Below are positions 39,274-48,830 of a stretch of DNA of 64,000 nucleotides, piece by piece. Under the pieces are notes generated by a model, which was not told where the DNA came from, did not search any database, and saw nothing but the letters and a program-made list of their open reading frames with translations. Origin of the DNA: Streptomyces sp. P3 (GTDB lineage Bacteria > Actinomycetota > Actinomycetes > Streptomycetales > Streptomycetaceae); assembly GCA_016893485.2 (NCBI GenBank), contig JAFEKX020000001.1:5597501-5661500 (forward strand), given 5' to 3'. The number at the start of each line of letters is the position of its first letter. Position 1 is the first letter of the stretch. Both the position numbers and the translations under genes were made by a program.

Positions 39274-39567
39274 CTACGGCGCGGAGCTGATGTTCCCCTT
39301 CGCGTCCACGGTGTGGGTCTGCCAGTACGTGTCCCACTTGTCGTCGACGTGCTTCGGCATCTTGCCCTTCGGGTAGCGCGCGTAGCCGCTCGGCGGGTTG
39401 TCGCCGTTCTTCACGCAGGCGCCGCCCATGGTGCTGTTCACGGCCAGGACGGGGTATTCGCCCCCGCTGCACATGGCGTCCGCCGTGGAGAACGAGCAGG
39501 CGGACAGCAGCCCGGCGGCGGATATCAGGACGGATGTGAGAACGGCGACTCGTGTGCGCTTGTTCAT
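39274..39567 (-). CDS. Small lipoprotein
   Basis: Intact, 97 residues. Signal peptide MNKRTRVAVLTSVLISAAG with lipobox LLSAC (Cys 24), then a small domain with two more Cys (AMCSGGEYPVLA, GGACVKNGDNPPSG) and a Lys/Trp-rich end. Conserved type in Streptomyces, function unknown. It is convergent with the MFS gene (3-bp gap). Confidence 0.8.
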   Translation of the reverse strand: MNKRTRVAVLTSVLISAAGLLSACSFSTADAMCSGGEYPVLAVNSTMGGACVKNGDNPPSGYARYPKGKMPKHVDDKWDTYWQTHTVDAKGNISSAP

Positions 39568-39682
39568 GGTGGTGATCCCCGGTCGGATGCTCGAATCGGT
39601 CTGAGAGCAAGACTGTCGGAGGAGCGGCGGGCCTTCATGAGTACGCGGGCTCAGAACCGGAGCGCGGGTTACTCAGGGGTGC

Positions 39683-40286
39683 TCAGAGGAACCGGCCCCG
39701 ATGGAACAGCAGGGGCGCTCCCTCACCGTCCTCGGCACCCAGCGCGTCCACCCGTCCCACCACGATCAGATGGTCGCCCCGGTGTGCACCGCGTGGATCG
39801 TGCAGTCGACCCAGGCGGCGGCGTCGGTGAGGCGGGGAGAGCCGGAGACGGGGAGGCGTCGTACGGGACGCCCGCGAACTTGTCCGTGCCGCTGATCGCG
39901 AAGCCGCGGCACAACTCGCCCTGGTGGGCGCCGAGTACGTTGACGCAGAAGACGCCGGCGCGGGCGATGCGCGGCCAGGTCGTGGACGTACGGCCGACCA
40001 TGAAGACGACGAGCGGTGGGTCGAGGGAGAGCGCGGAGAAGGACTGGCAGGCGAAGCCGGCGGGGCCGGGTTCGCCGGGGGCCGCGGGGGCGGTGATCAC
40101 GGTGACGCCGGTCGCGAACGTGCCCAGTACGCGCCGGAATTGACCCTGTTCGACCGGTGCCCGCTCGTCGTCCGTGACGCACCGAAGCTCCGGCCGCGGC
40201 AGCGCCTCGACAGGCTGCGCGGCCGGAGCGCTTCCGGCCGACCTGAGGTACCGGACGGCTGCTGCTGCCGCCCCTGCGTGTCCCAT
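39683..40286 (-). CDS. Flavin reductase, HsaB/NTA-monooxygenase component B type (frameshifted)
   Basis: About 201 residues. EQGQFRRVLGTFATGVTVIT, the flavin-binding FACQSFSALSLDPPLVVFMV and CVNVLGAHQGELCRGFAISG are family signatures. C terminus after repairs near 39853 and 39783: LTDAAAWVDCTIHAVHTGGD...LFHRGRFL. It would supply reduced flavin to a two-component monooxygenase; no oxygenase large subunit of that class is in the window, so the partner may be distant. Start is ATG 40286 (GTG 40289 or 40292 possible); an operator lies 17 bp upstream. Confidence 0.82.
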
Positions 40287-40302
40287 CACCACCCCATTGA
40301 AG

Positions 40303-40317
40303 CTGACGGTTCATCAG
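40303..40317. promoter_or_regulatory. CTGACG-N3-CGTCAG-type operator
   Basis: CTGACG-GTT-CATCAG, one mismatch, continuing as CATCAGATAG like the second site at 27.8 kb. It lies directly in front of the flavin reductase start codon on the minus strand. Confidence 0.6.
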
Positions 40318-40344
40318 ATAGGAAGGGGTACGGCACCCTCCGCA

Positions 40345-40914
40345 TCAGGTACGGCGGGCCGACCCGAATCGGCCCCGGATCGGCCCGGAATCGGCTCTGT
40401 GCTGGGCCAACTCGCATGCTGCGGTGGTGATGCCGAAGGCGTGGCGCAGTTGGGCCATGTCGTGGTGGTCGCGGGGGTCGGGGGTAGCCCTGGTGGAAGT
40501 AGACCTGTTGTTCGGCGGAGAGGCAGGGGACCGGTGTTTCGTTGATCGTGCCGGTCACGAAGCAGGTGGCGGGGTAGGTGAAGGGGTGTTCCGGTTCGGG
40601 GAGGCCTGGGTCGCGGAGCCGTCGGGGGCGAAGACCAGGGGGTGGAGGTCGAGTTCGCGGCCGTCCGGAGCCGTCATGACGAAGCGGATCGGGCGCCAGT
40701 CGAGGGTCTCGACGAAACCCTCGGCGGAGAGGGCCGCCAGCACCGCGGCCTCCTGGTCGCGGCGGTGCATCAGGTCCAAGTCGCGATGGTCCCGGGTCTG
40801 CTCGCCGATCAGGGCGTCGATGCCCCAGCCGCCGCCGATCCAGACGTCCGCCTCCGCGCGGCGCAGCAGCTCCAGGACGGACAACACCTCGTCGGCACGC
40901 ATCACTTGGGACAC
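40345..40914 (-). CDS. Aminoglycoside-2''-adenylyltransferase-like nucleotidyltransferase (frameshifted)
   Basis: About 190 residues. The nucleotidyltransferase core is clear: VWIGGGWGIDALIGEQTRDH and RDLDLMHRRDQEAAV (the D-x-D metal pair), then LDWRPIRFVMTAPDGRELDL. Family PF10706 includes ANT(2'')-Ia and lincosamide nucleotidyltransferases. C losses near 40600 and 40485. It ends at 40345 (RGRFGSARRT). An intrinsic resistance role is possible; many members have no proven drug substrate. It sits inside the catabolic cluster but has no operator. Confidence 0.75.
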
Positions 40915-40969
40915 GGTAGAAGCGACCACCCCGGACCCGCCAACCCTTTGAGCCGCTCTTCGCCGCGGC

Positions 40970-41772
40970 TCACCGCCCGCGGTACTCCGGGCTTCGCCGC
41001 TCCACGAAGCTCGCCACCCCTCCCGCGCGTCCTGCGTCGTCATGTTGATCTCCTGTGCCGCCGCCTCCGCCGCGAACGCCGTGGCCCGGTCGGAGTCCAG
41101 GGACGCGTTGACGAGCTGCTTGGTGAGGGCGAGGGCGATGGTCGGGCCGGTGGCCAGGCGTTCCGCCCACTCGCGGGCCGTCTTCGCCAACTCCCGGTCC
41201 GGTACGACCCTGTTGACCAGGCCGAGCCGTTCCGCCTCCGGTGCGGTCAGCGCGTCGCCGAAGAACATCAGCTCCTTCGCGCGCTGCGGGCCGAGCAGCC
41301 GCGGCAGCAGATACGCGCCGCCGCCGTCCGGGACCAGGCCGCGCCGAACGAACACCTCGATGAACCGCGCCGACTCCGCGGCCAGGACGAGATCGCAGGC
41401 CAGGGCGAGATGCGCGCCGAGCCCCGCCGCCGTGCCGTTCACCGCGGCGATCACCGGTTTCTCGCAGTCCAGGACGGCCGCGATCAGGCGTTGCGCGCCC
41501 AGGCGGATCATCCGGGCCACGTCACCGGCGACCCGCCCGGCACCGGTCGACGCGCCCCCGCCCCGCAGGTCCGCGCCCGCGCAGAAGCCTCGCCCGGTAC
41601 CGGTGAGGACCACCGCCCGGATCGTCGGATCGGCCGACGCGTCGCCCAACAGCCCAATCAGGACGTCCCGTTGGGCCGGGGTGATCGCGTTCAGGGCCTC
41701 GGGGCGGTTGAGGGTGAGGTACGCGACGCCGCCCGCGACCGTGTGCGTGACCTCGGCCGTCGGATCGCTCAC
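40970..41772 (-). CDS. Enoyl-CoA hydratase/isomerase (frameshifted at 3' end)
   Basis: About 267 residues. Crotonase features: YLTLNRPEALNAITPAQRDV, the oxyanion loop GRGFCAGADLRGGGA and AAVNGTAAGLGAHLALACDL. A G loss near 41018 displaces the last residues, which read REGVASFVERRSPEYRGR after repair. GTG 41772 overlaps the acyl-CoA synthetase stop by 4 bp, so the two are co-translated. Confidence 0.88.
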
Positions 41773-43994
41773 CGGCACACCGCCAGCGCGTCCAGCGCCA
41801 CCGCGCCCTGTCCCCGGGGCAGCACCATCAGCGGGTTGATGTCCAACTCCGCGAGCACATCGCCCAGTTCGAGCGCCATGCGCTGTACCCGGAGGATCAC
41901 CTCCACCAGGGCGTCCAGGTCGGCCGGCGGGCGTCCCCGCACCCCGTCCAGCAGTGGCCGGCCGCGCAACTCGCCCAGCATGTCGCGCGCCGCCGCCTCC
42001 TCCCCGAACGGCGGCACGCGTACGGCCACGTCCCGCAGGACCTCCACGAGCACTCCACCCAGCCCCACCGTCACCGTCGGGCCGAACAGTTCGTCCTGTG
42101 TGACACCGACGACCATCTCGACGCCCCGCTCGACCATCTGGCAGACGAGGACCCCGTCCAGCGTCACGTCCTCGTACCGCGCGATGTCCGTCAACTCCCG
42201 GTACGCGTCCCGGACCTGGCTCGCCGAGGTCAGCTCCACCTTCACCAGGCCCAGTTCCGTCTTGTGGGCGATCTGCGCGCCGGACGCCTTCATCACCACC
42301 GGGTAGCCCACCAGCCCCGCCGCCCGTACGGCCGCCGCCGCGCTGGTCACCAACTGCTCGCGGGGGACCCGGATGCCGTACGCCCGCAGGAGCTGCTTCG
42401 CCGCGTGCTCGCTGAGCTGCTGGCCCGGGCGCATCAGGGCCTGGGCCTTGCGGAAGGAGGGGGAGAGGGCGCGGGGGCCTCGTCGAAGGGGGAGCGGTAG
42501 GCGTGGACGAAGCGGTGGTGGGAGAAGTAGGCGCGGAGGGCGGTGATGCAGTTGCCGACCGTGCGGAAGGTGGCCACCCGGGACGAGCCCAACAGGCGCT
42601 CTCGGTAGGCCGGTTCGGTGCCGACCGGTGAGCCCCACACCACGCACACCAGCTTGTCGGTCTCCTCCGCCGCGGCCACCAGGTCCTCCACCAGCTTGTC
42701 GCTCAGCGGGGGAACGGGCCCGTGATGGGGCAGACCAGCACTCCCACCTCCGGGTCGTCCAGGATCGCGTCGATGATCTTCCGGCCGCGCCAGTCGCCCA
42801 CCGGGTGACCGCCGTTGTCGACCGGGTTGGCCACGCTCAGGTACGGCGGTATCCACTCGTGGAGTTCGGCCTGCTTGGCGGTCGACAGCTGTGGCAGCCG
42901 CAGTCCCGCCTCGCTCGCCAGGTCCGCGAAGTGGGCGCCCGTGCCGCCGGAGATCGAGTAGACGACGACCCCCTCGGCCACCGGCGGCTTCGCCCGCGCC
43001 AACAGGGCGGATGTGTCCTGGAGTTGGTCCAGGCCGTCGACGCGGATCACGCCGTACTGGCGCATCGCCGCGTCCACCACCGTGTCCGCGCCGGTGAGTT
43101 TGCCGGTGTGGGAGGCGGCCGTGCGGGCGCCGGTCTCGGTGCGGCCGACCTTGACCGCGACCACCGGGACCTGGCGGCGGGCGGCGCGGTCGGCGGCGAG
43201 GAGGAAGGAGCGGCCGTCCTTGAGGCCCTCGACGTAGCAGGCGATGGCGCCGACCTCGGGGCGCTCGGCGAAGTAGGAGATGAAGTCGGCGGTCTCCAGG
43301 TCGGCTTCGTTGCCGGTGGGGGCCCAGTGGGAGAGGCGGATGCCGAGTTCCTGGAGGGCGAAGACCGGGCGGCCCTGGTGACCGGACTGGGTGATCAGCG
43401 CGATGGCGGGGCCGTCCAGGTCCTCGCGGAAGTGCTCGAAGGCGTTGAGGTTGGTGTTCGGACCGAGCAGGCGCAGGCCCGACCGCCCTACGGCGGTGGC
43501 GAGTTGGGCCTGCGCCAGCGCCCCTCCTCGCCGGTCTCCGCGAACCCGGACGCGAAGGCGACCGCGAACTTCACCTTCGCCTCGGCGAGTTGCTCGATCA
43601 CCGGGAGCGGGTCGGCCACCAGCACCACGGCCAGATCGACCTGTTCGGGGAGGTCGGCGACGGACGGGAAGCAGGGGACGCCGAAGACCGTCGTACGGTT
43701 GGGATGGACCGGATGGAGTCGGGCGCCCACCCGCCCCGCCCAGGCCATGAGTTGGCGGGTGATGCCGGTGTTCGGGCGGCCCTCCGCGTCCGAGGCGCCG
43801 ATCACGGCGACCGACTCCGGGCGGAAGAAGCGGTCCAGGTCGGGGACGCCGGCGTACAACGGCCGTCCGCTGACGTCGAGGTCGTCGACGTCGGCCGGCC
43901 TGCCGTGGACGGCGGGGCCGGGTTGCTCACCGCAGGCGATGACCCGGGCCCGGCGGGAGTCGGTGGTGAGGGTGCCGTGGGTTGATCCAAGCAT
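41769..43994 (-). CDS. NDP-forming acyl-CoA synthetase (acetate-CoA ligase type), frameshifted
   Basis: About 742 residues. N-terminal CoA-binding Rossmann domain (FRPESVAVIGASDAEGRPNT), succinyl-CoA-ligase-like domains (ALITQSGHQGRPVFALQELG; TAASHTGKLTGADTVVDAAM; VVYSISGGTGAHFADLA) and a C-terminal ATP-grasp domain (LVGYPVVMKASGAQIAHKTE; PTVTVGLGGVLVEVLRDVAV; LAELDINPLMVLP). Indels near 43520, 42717 and 42470. Makes acyl-CoA from acid, CoA and nucleotide triphosphate. ATG 43994 lies 50 bp after a double operator. Confidence 0.87.
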
Positions 43995-44043
43995 CGGTTC
44001 GCCCCGCTCCTGTGTGACGTGACAGTCGTGACAGCGCAAATAA

Positions 44044-44082
44044 CTGACGCACTGTCAGGTTACTGAACTGACGGTGCGTCAG
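44044..44082. promoter_or_regulatory. Two CTGACG-N3-CGTCAG operators
   Basis: CTGACG-CAC-TGTCAG (44044-44058, one mismatch) and CTGACG-GTG-CGTCAG (44068-44082, perfect), starts 24 bp apart, upstream of the acyl-CoA synthetase-hydratase operon. Confidence 0.7.
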
Positions 44083-44119
44083 GAACTGTCGTGCACGCAA
44101 AGAACGGACGGACCCCGGG

Positions 44120-45374
44120 TCAGGAGGCGGCGGGCACACCCTTCCGGGCGCTCTTCGAGGCCTCCTTGGCCTCCCTCTTGGCCGCTCTCCTGGCTTCCTT
44201 CCGGGTCTCCTTGGCGAGCGCCTTCGCGATCTTCTCGGCGTCGATCGCCATCTCGCGGAACATGCCGCTGATGGGGTTGGTGAAGCCGGTGAAGTAGAGG
44301 CCGGGCGCGTCCTTCGGGGTGTCCGCGCCGTGCACGACCGGCTTGCCGCGGGCGTCCAACACGCCCAGGTGGCCGACGAGTCGCTCCAGGGAGCGGACGT
44401 AGCCCGTGGCCGCGACCACCGCGTCAGGGCCGATGCGGTCGCCGCCGGCGAGGACCACCTTGCCGTCCTCGAAGCTCTCCACCGCCGTCACCACCTCGAC
44501 CCGACCCTTGCGCACGGCGTCGATCAGCCCGACGTCCTGCACCGGGATCGACCCTCCTTGACCCGGCTGTACAGCCCGGTGTCGGGGCGCGGCAGCCCCT
44601 GCGCCGCCAGGTCCGGCACGCTGAGCTTGCCCACCGGCCCCGCGAGCCGGTCGACCAGGGCGACCGGCAGCCGTCGTACGAGAACGCCTGTGTACTGGGC
44701 CGCCCAGCCCGCGGTCGAGCGGCGCAGGATGTGCGGGGCCGTGCGGACGGCGAGGCGGACACGGGACGCGCCGCCCTCCACCAGGTCCACCGCGATCTCC
44801 GCGCCCGTGTTGCCGATGCCGACGACCAGGACGTCACGGCCGGCGTAGGGCTGGGCGTTGCGGTAGTCGGCGGCGTGCACGAGGTCGCCGGTGTAGGTGT
44901 CGCGGCCGGGCCAGTCCGGGATGCGGGGGTGTGGTTGGTGCCGGTCGCGACGACGACCGCGCGGCCGGTCAGTTCACGGCCGCCGGTGGCGTGCAGCAGC
45001 CAGCCGGTGCCGTCGGCCGAGCGCTCGATGCGGGAGACCTCGACGCCGGTGACGATCTCCAGCTCGTGGACCTCGGCGTACTTCTCCAGATAGCGCACCA
45101 CGTCGTCCCGCGAGACCCAGCGGCCGAACCGGCGCGGTATCGCGAGCCCGGGCAGGGCCGAAAGCCGCCGGGTGGTGTGCAGGTGGAGCCGGTCGTAGTG
45201 CCTGCGCCAGGAGGCTCCGACCCGGTCCGACTTCTCCAGTACGACGGCACGGATGCCCTGCGCGCGCAGCGCGTACGCGGCGGCGAGCCCGCCGGGACCG
45301 CCGCCGATGACGTACACGGGACGGTCTGCGTGGTTCTGCGCCGGAAGGGTCGGGGACGCTGTGGAGTCGGCCAT
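44120..45374 (-). CDS. Flavin-containing monooxygenase-type NAD(P)/FAD oxidoreductase (frameshifted)
   Basis: About 418 residues. N-terminal FAD motif VYVIGGGPGGLAAAYALRAQ, the segment VGASWRRHYDRLHLHTTRRL typical of FMO/YUCCA-like enzymes, VVVATGTNHTPR and a second dinucleotide motif VLVVGIGNTGAEIAVDLVEG. C-terminal tail is a Lys/Arg/Ala-rich helix. Frame breaks near 44925 and 44558. Could oxygenate a ketone or hydroxylate the substrate of the pathway; its own promoter has no matching operator. Confidence 0.83.
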
Positions 45375-45392
45375 GAGCGCGAGCGTAATCAC

Positions 45393-45756
45393 GCACTACG
45401 TTGATGGGTCTCGGTCAAGCCCGGAATTGGTTGCGGATTGATCACGGGTGTGGAGGTGAGGGTGAGGTCGCTGGCGTAGGGGCTCTGGTTGTGGGATGCG
45501 GTCGGGCAGGCGCGGGCGGCCGGGGAACGGGACGACGCCGAGCCCGCGGGGTGTGCGGTGGGGCTCGGCGTCGTGGTGGCGAGGTACGTGGACGACGCCG
45601 AGGGCTCCATGTACCGCCCGCAACCTCAACGCGTACATGGTCAAGCGGTGCCGGTGCTCAGGTCGTTGGCGCCCCGGTTCCACTCGTGGGCGCCGTCCGC
45701 GTGCTCCAGGTCCGTGACACAGGATTTTCCTGGCCGGCTCTCGGCTTTCTCCGGCT
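45393..45756. other. Region with coding-like remnants and a 14-bp inverted repeat
   Basis: About 360 bp. ACGACGCCGAGCCC (45532-45545) and GGGCTCGGCGTCGT (45561-45574) form a perfect 14-bp hairpin stem, and a third partial copy (GACGACGCCGAGGG) starts at 45591. On the minus strand 45640-45720 reads VTDLEHADGAHEWNRGANDL with strong G/C third positions, and 45392-45607 is also open with such bias. This looks like a decayed or mis-assembled gene; no family recognised. Confidence 0.35.
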
Positions 45757-45757
45757 T

Positions 45758-45772
45758 CTGACGTACCGTCAG
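45758..45772. promoter_or_regulatory. Perfect CTGACG-N3-CGTCAG operator at the DoxX start
   Basis: CTGACG-TAC-CGTCAG, perfect, and symmetrical one base further each side (TCTGACG...CGTCAGA). It ends 4 bp before the ATG of the DoxX gene, so binding would block initiation. Confidence 0.7.
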
Positions 45773-45776
45773 ATTC

Positions 45777-46226
45777 ATGGATGCGATCTGGCTCAGCGGA
45801 GCGGACTGGCTCGCGGTCCTCCGCATAGGACTCGGGCTGTGGTGGCTGGAGAGCTGGCGGCACAAGGACAAGAAGGCCTGGTTCGAGCGGGGCACGGGCA
45901 TCGCGTGGGCGTCCGACGTCGCCGCCAAACACCGCTGGACGGCGGTCCGTTCGGGCTTCGACACGGTGGTCGCGCCACGCCCGCGCGCCATGGCGTACGT
46001 CGTCGTCTACGCCGAACTCGCGACCGGCCTCGGCCTGGTCGCGGGGTTCCTCACCCCGGCCGCCCTCGTCGGGGGCCTGCTCCTCAACGTCCTCTACTTC
46101 ACGCTCATGATCCACGACTGGGCGGAGCAGGGGCAGAACGCGATGATGGCGCTCATCTCGGTCGTGGCACTGTTCGCGATGTCCTGGCAGGTGTGGTCGG
46201 TGGACGCGGCCCTGGGGTGGTTCTGA
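45777..46226 (+). CDS. DoxX family membrane protein
   Basis: Intact, 149 residues with four hydrophobic segments (DWLAVLRIGLGLWWLESW; MAYVVVYAELATGLGLVAGF; LTPAALVGGLLLNVLYFTLM; ALISVVALFAMSWQVWSVDA). DoxX-type proteins act near membrane redox chains and oxidative stress. It overlaps the DUF35 gene by one base (TGATG) and begins directly after a perfect operator, so it heads a regulon operon. Confidence 0.85.
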   Translation: MDAIWLSGADWLAVLRIGLGLWWLESWRHKDKKAWFERGTGIAWASDVAAKHRWTAVRSGFDTVVAPRPRAMAYVVVYAELATGLGLVAGFLTPAALVGGLLLNVLYFTLMIHDWAEQGQNAMMALISVVALFAMSWQVWSVDAALGWF

Positions 46227-46707
46227 TGGGCGATGCGCGCTACGACATCCCCGAGCCCGACGCGTTCACCCGCACCTACTGGGACGCGGCGGCGCAGGGC
46301 CGGCTCCTCCTCCGCCGCTGCGCGGACTGCGGACGCGCCCACCACTACCCCCGCGAGTTCTGCCCCCACTGCTGGAGCGAGCACGTCACCTGGGAACCCG
46401 CGAGCGGCCACGCCACCCTCTACACCTGGTCCGTCGTCCACCGCAACGACCTCCCGCCCTTCGGGCAGCGGGTGCCGTACGTCGCGGCCGTCGTCGATCT
46501 CGCGGAGGGCCCCGGATGATGACGGAACTGGTGGAGTCCGGCACGGCCGAACTACGGGCCGGAACCCCGGTCGACGTCGCGTTCCGGGACGGGGTGCCCG
46601 TGTTCAGGCTGAGGAAAAAGACGTATCCGGGGCACGGGACGCTTGATTCAATGGCGCGATGGCCCACATACGCGAGCGGTCCCTCCAGCACCCCTTCCCC
46701 GAGCTGA
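46226..46707 (+). CDS. DUF35 Zn-ribbon/OB-fold acyl-CoA partner protein (frameshifted)
   Basis: About 160 residues. Rubredoxin-like zinc ribbon CADCGRAHHYPREFCPHCW (C-x2-C...C-x2-C), then the OB-fold DUF35 domain (YTWSVVHRNDLPPFGQRVPY). A C is missing near 46512; after it the chain reads MMTELVESGTAELRAG...GVPVFRLRKK. The true stop is uncertain: 46707 in this frame overlaps the next gene. DUF35 proteins bind thiolase/aldolase-type enzymes (ChsH2-Ltp2 in steroid degradation); a thiolase-like gene is at 51432-52602. Confidence 0.78.
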
Positions 46708-47259
46708 ACGGTCACGGACTCCGGCTGCGCCCCTGGGACCCCGACGCCGACAGCGACGTGACCGACTGGCTGCGCGGAGTCTCCGACCCCGAGTTCCAGC
46801 GCTGGAACACCCCGCTGCGGCCGATCACGGACGCCACCAGCGCCCGCAACTCGCTCCGCTCCCGCGCCGAGAGCGCGGAGGACGGCGTCAGCGCCTCGTT
46901 CTGCGTCACCGACGCGGCCAGCGGTGCGACGCTGGGACACATCGGCGTCAACGACATCGACCACATCATCCGTGTCGCCCGCGTCGGCTACTGGACCCTC
47001 CCCGAGGCCCGCGGCCGGCACGTCGCCGTCCCGCGCCCTCACCCTGGCCGCCCGCTGGGCGTTGACCGACCTCGGCCTGCACCGCCTCGAACTCGGCCAC
47101 GCCCTCGGTCACGACGCGTCCTGCCACATCGCCGAGCGCTGCGGCTTCCCGGCCGAGGGAATCCTGCGCGGGGCGATGTTCGAGGCCGGCAGCCAGGACG
47201 CCTTCCGCAACGTACACCTGCACGGCCGCCTGGCCACGGACCCGGAGACCGCCGCATGA
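46659..47259 (+). CDS. GNAT family acetyltransferase (frameshifted)
   Basis: About 200 residues of the RimJ/RimL type. HGLRLRPWDPDADSDVTDWL, LGHIGVNDIDHIIRVARVGY, and after an indel near 47025 RALTLAARWALTDLGLHRLE, ASCHIAERCGFPAEGILRGA. It ends LHGRLATDPETAA, overlapping the next gene by 4 bp. Not obviously connected with acyl-CoA catabolism; it belongs to a four-gene block (46659-50219) that separates two parts of the regulon. Confidence 0.8.
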
Positions 47260-48134
47260 CGTCGCCCGACTGGCACATCACCGGCGACCTGACCCAATTC
47301 CTGACCCGGGCAGGCGAGTTCCTGCGCTCACGCCCCGCTCTGCACACGGTCCACCTGACGGTGACGGAGGCGCTGCGCAGCCGGGGCTCCGCATCTACGG
47401 TGAGGGCGACCCGGTGTTCGGGGTACTGGAACGCGACGGCGAAGTACGGGCCGCCTTCTTCCGCACCCCGCCCGGCCGCCTGATGCTGACCCCCGCTGGC
47501 CGCCGAGGAGGCCGCCGGTCTGGCCGCCCAACTGGCGCTGCGCGGCGACGAGTTGCCGGGGGTCATGGCCGAACTGGTCACGGCAGCGGAGTTCGCGGAG
47601 GAGTGGGAAAGAAGGACGGGCTCGGCCTTGGACCTCCACGCCCGCCAACGCCTCTACCGCCTGGGCGAGTTGACGCCCCCGCAGCCCGTTCCTCCGGGCC
47701 GCCCGAGAATCGCGACGGCACACGACCGCGAGCAACTCAGCCGCTGGTACGTCGAGTTCGCCGAGGCCATCGGGGAGAGCGGCACCTCGCAGGACCCCGC
47801 CGAGTGGGCCGACGCGCGGATCGCGTACGGCGGGATCACGCTCTGGGAGACCCCGGACGGTACGCCGGTGTCCATGGCCGGGATCACGACCAAGGTGGCC
47901 GGCCAGGTGCGCGTGGCCCCCGTCTACACCCCGGCGGACCTCAGGGGCCGGGGTTACGCGGGCGCGGTGACGGCGGAGGTCAGCAGGATGGCGAGGGCGG
48001 CGAACGCGGAGGAGGTACTGCTCTTCACCGACCTGGCCAACCCGATCAGCAACGCCCTGTACCAGCGACTCGGTTACCGCCCGGTGGAGGACTTCGCGGG
48101 CTACGACTTCCACGCCGGGCCGACCCCGAGGTGA
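47256..48134 (+). CDS. GNAT family acetyltransferase, two-domain (frameshifted)
   Basis: About 292 residues. N-terminal half (DPVFGVLERDGEVRAAFFRT...LMLTPLAAEEAAGLAAQLAL) is a degenerate acyltransferase-like domain, C-terminal half a GNAT with GGITLWETPDGTPVSMAGIT, VAPVYTPADLRGRGYAGAVT (motif A) and NAEEVLLFTDLANPISNALY. A G missing near 47388 and an extra C near 47493 shift the frame. Coupled to the previous acetyltransferase. Confidence 0.8.
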
Positions 48135-48144
48135 TACTCACTCC

Positions 48145-48830
48145 ATGGCAACGGGAACGGACCTCCACGAACTGCTCCGATCACTCCGCGTATGGGACCC
48201 CGAGCTGACCAAGCTCCCGCCCCTGGACCCGGCCACGGCGCCGGACGCCCCCCCCCTCTTCACCACCTGGTTCGCGGAGGCGGTGGCGGCCGGGGAGACG
48301 GAGCCGCACGTGATGTCGCTGGCGACGCGGGACGGTGACCCGGCGACCGAAGGCGGCGGGCTCCCCGACGTACGGATGGTGATGCTGCACGGCGCGGACG
48401 AGGAGGGCTGGTCCTTCGCGACCCACACCACCAGCCGCAAGGGCCACCAACTCACCACGTTCCCGTACGCCGCCCTCGCCTTCTACTGGCCCCTCCTGGG
48501 CCGCCAGGTCCGCCTACGGGGCCCGGTCGTCCCGGCCACCCCGGCCGAATCCCAGGCCGACCTCCACGCCCACTCGACCGGCGCCCTCGCAGCGGCCCTG
48601 ACCGGCCACCAGAGCGCCCCCTCTCCTCCCTGACCGAACTGACCCAGGCCTCGGAAACCTCCTGGGCCCTGGCCCAACGCGACCCGAGGACCCCGGCCCC
48701 CTCCTGGTCCCTGTACCGCGTGTTCCCGGACGAGGTCGAGTTCTTCCAGGGCGACGCCCAGCGACGCCACGTACGCCTGAGCTACGTCCGCGGGGAGCGA
48801 GCCTGGTCGAAGGGTCTGCTCTGGCCGTGA
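48145..48830 (+). CDS. Pyridoxamine 5'-phosphate oxidase-family flavoprotein (frameshifted)
   Basis: About 228 residues; a diverged relative of pdxH. LPDVRMVMLHGADEEGWSFA, THTTSRKGHQLTTFPYAALA and FYWPLLGRQVRLRGPVVPAT parallel the FMN-binding core, and the C-terminal block ends VEFFQGDAQRRHVRLSYVRG. A C is lost near 48622. A true pdxH is at 6389, so this copy likely has another flavin-linked role. The stop overlaps the next GTG by 4 bp. Confidence 0.78.
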
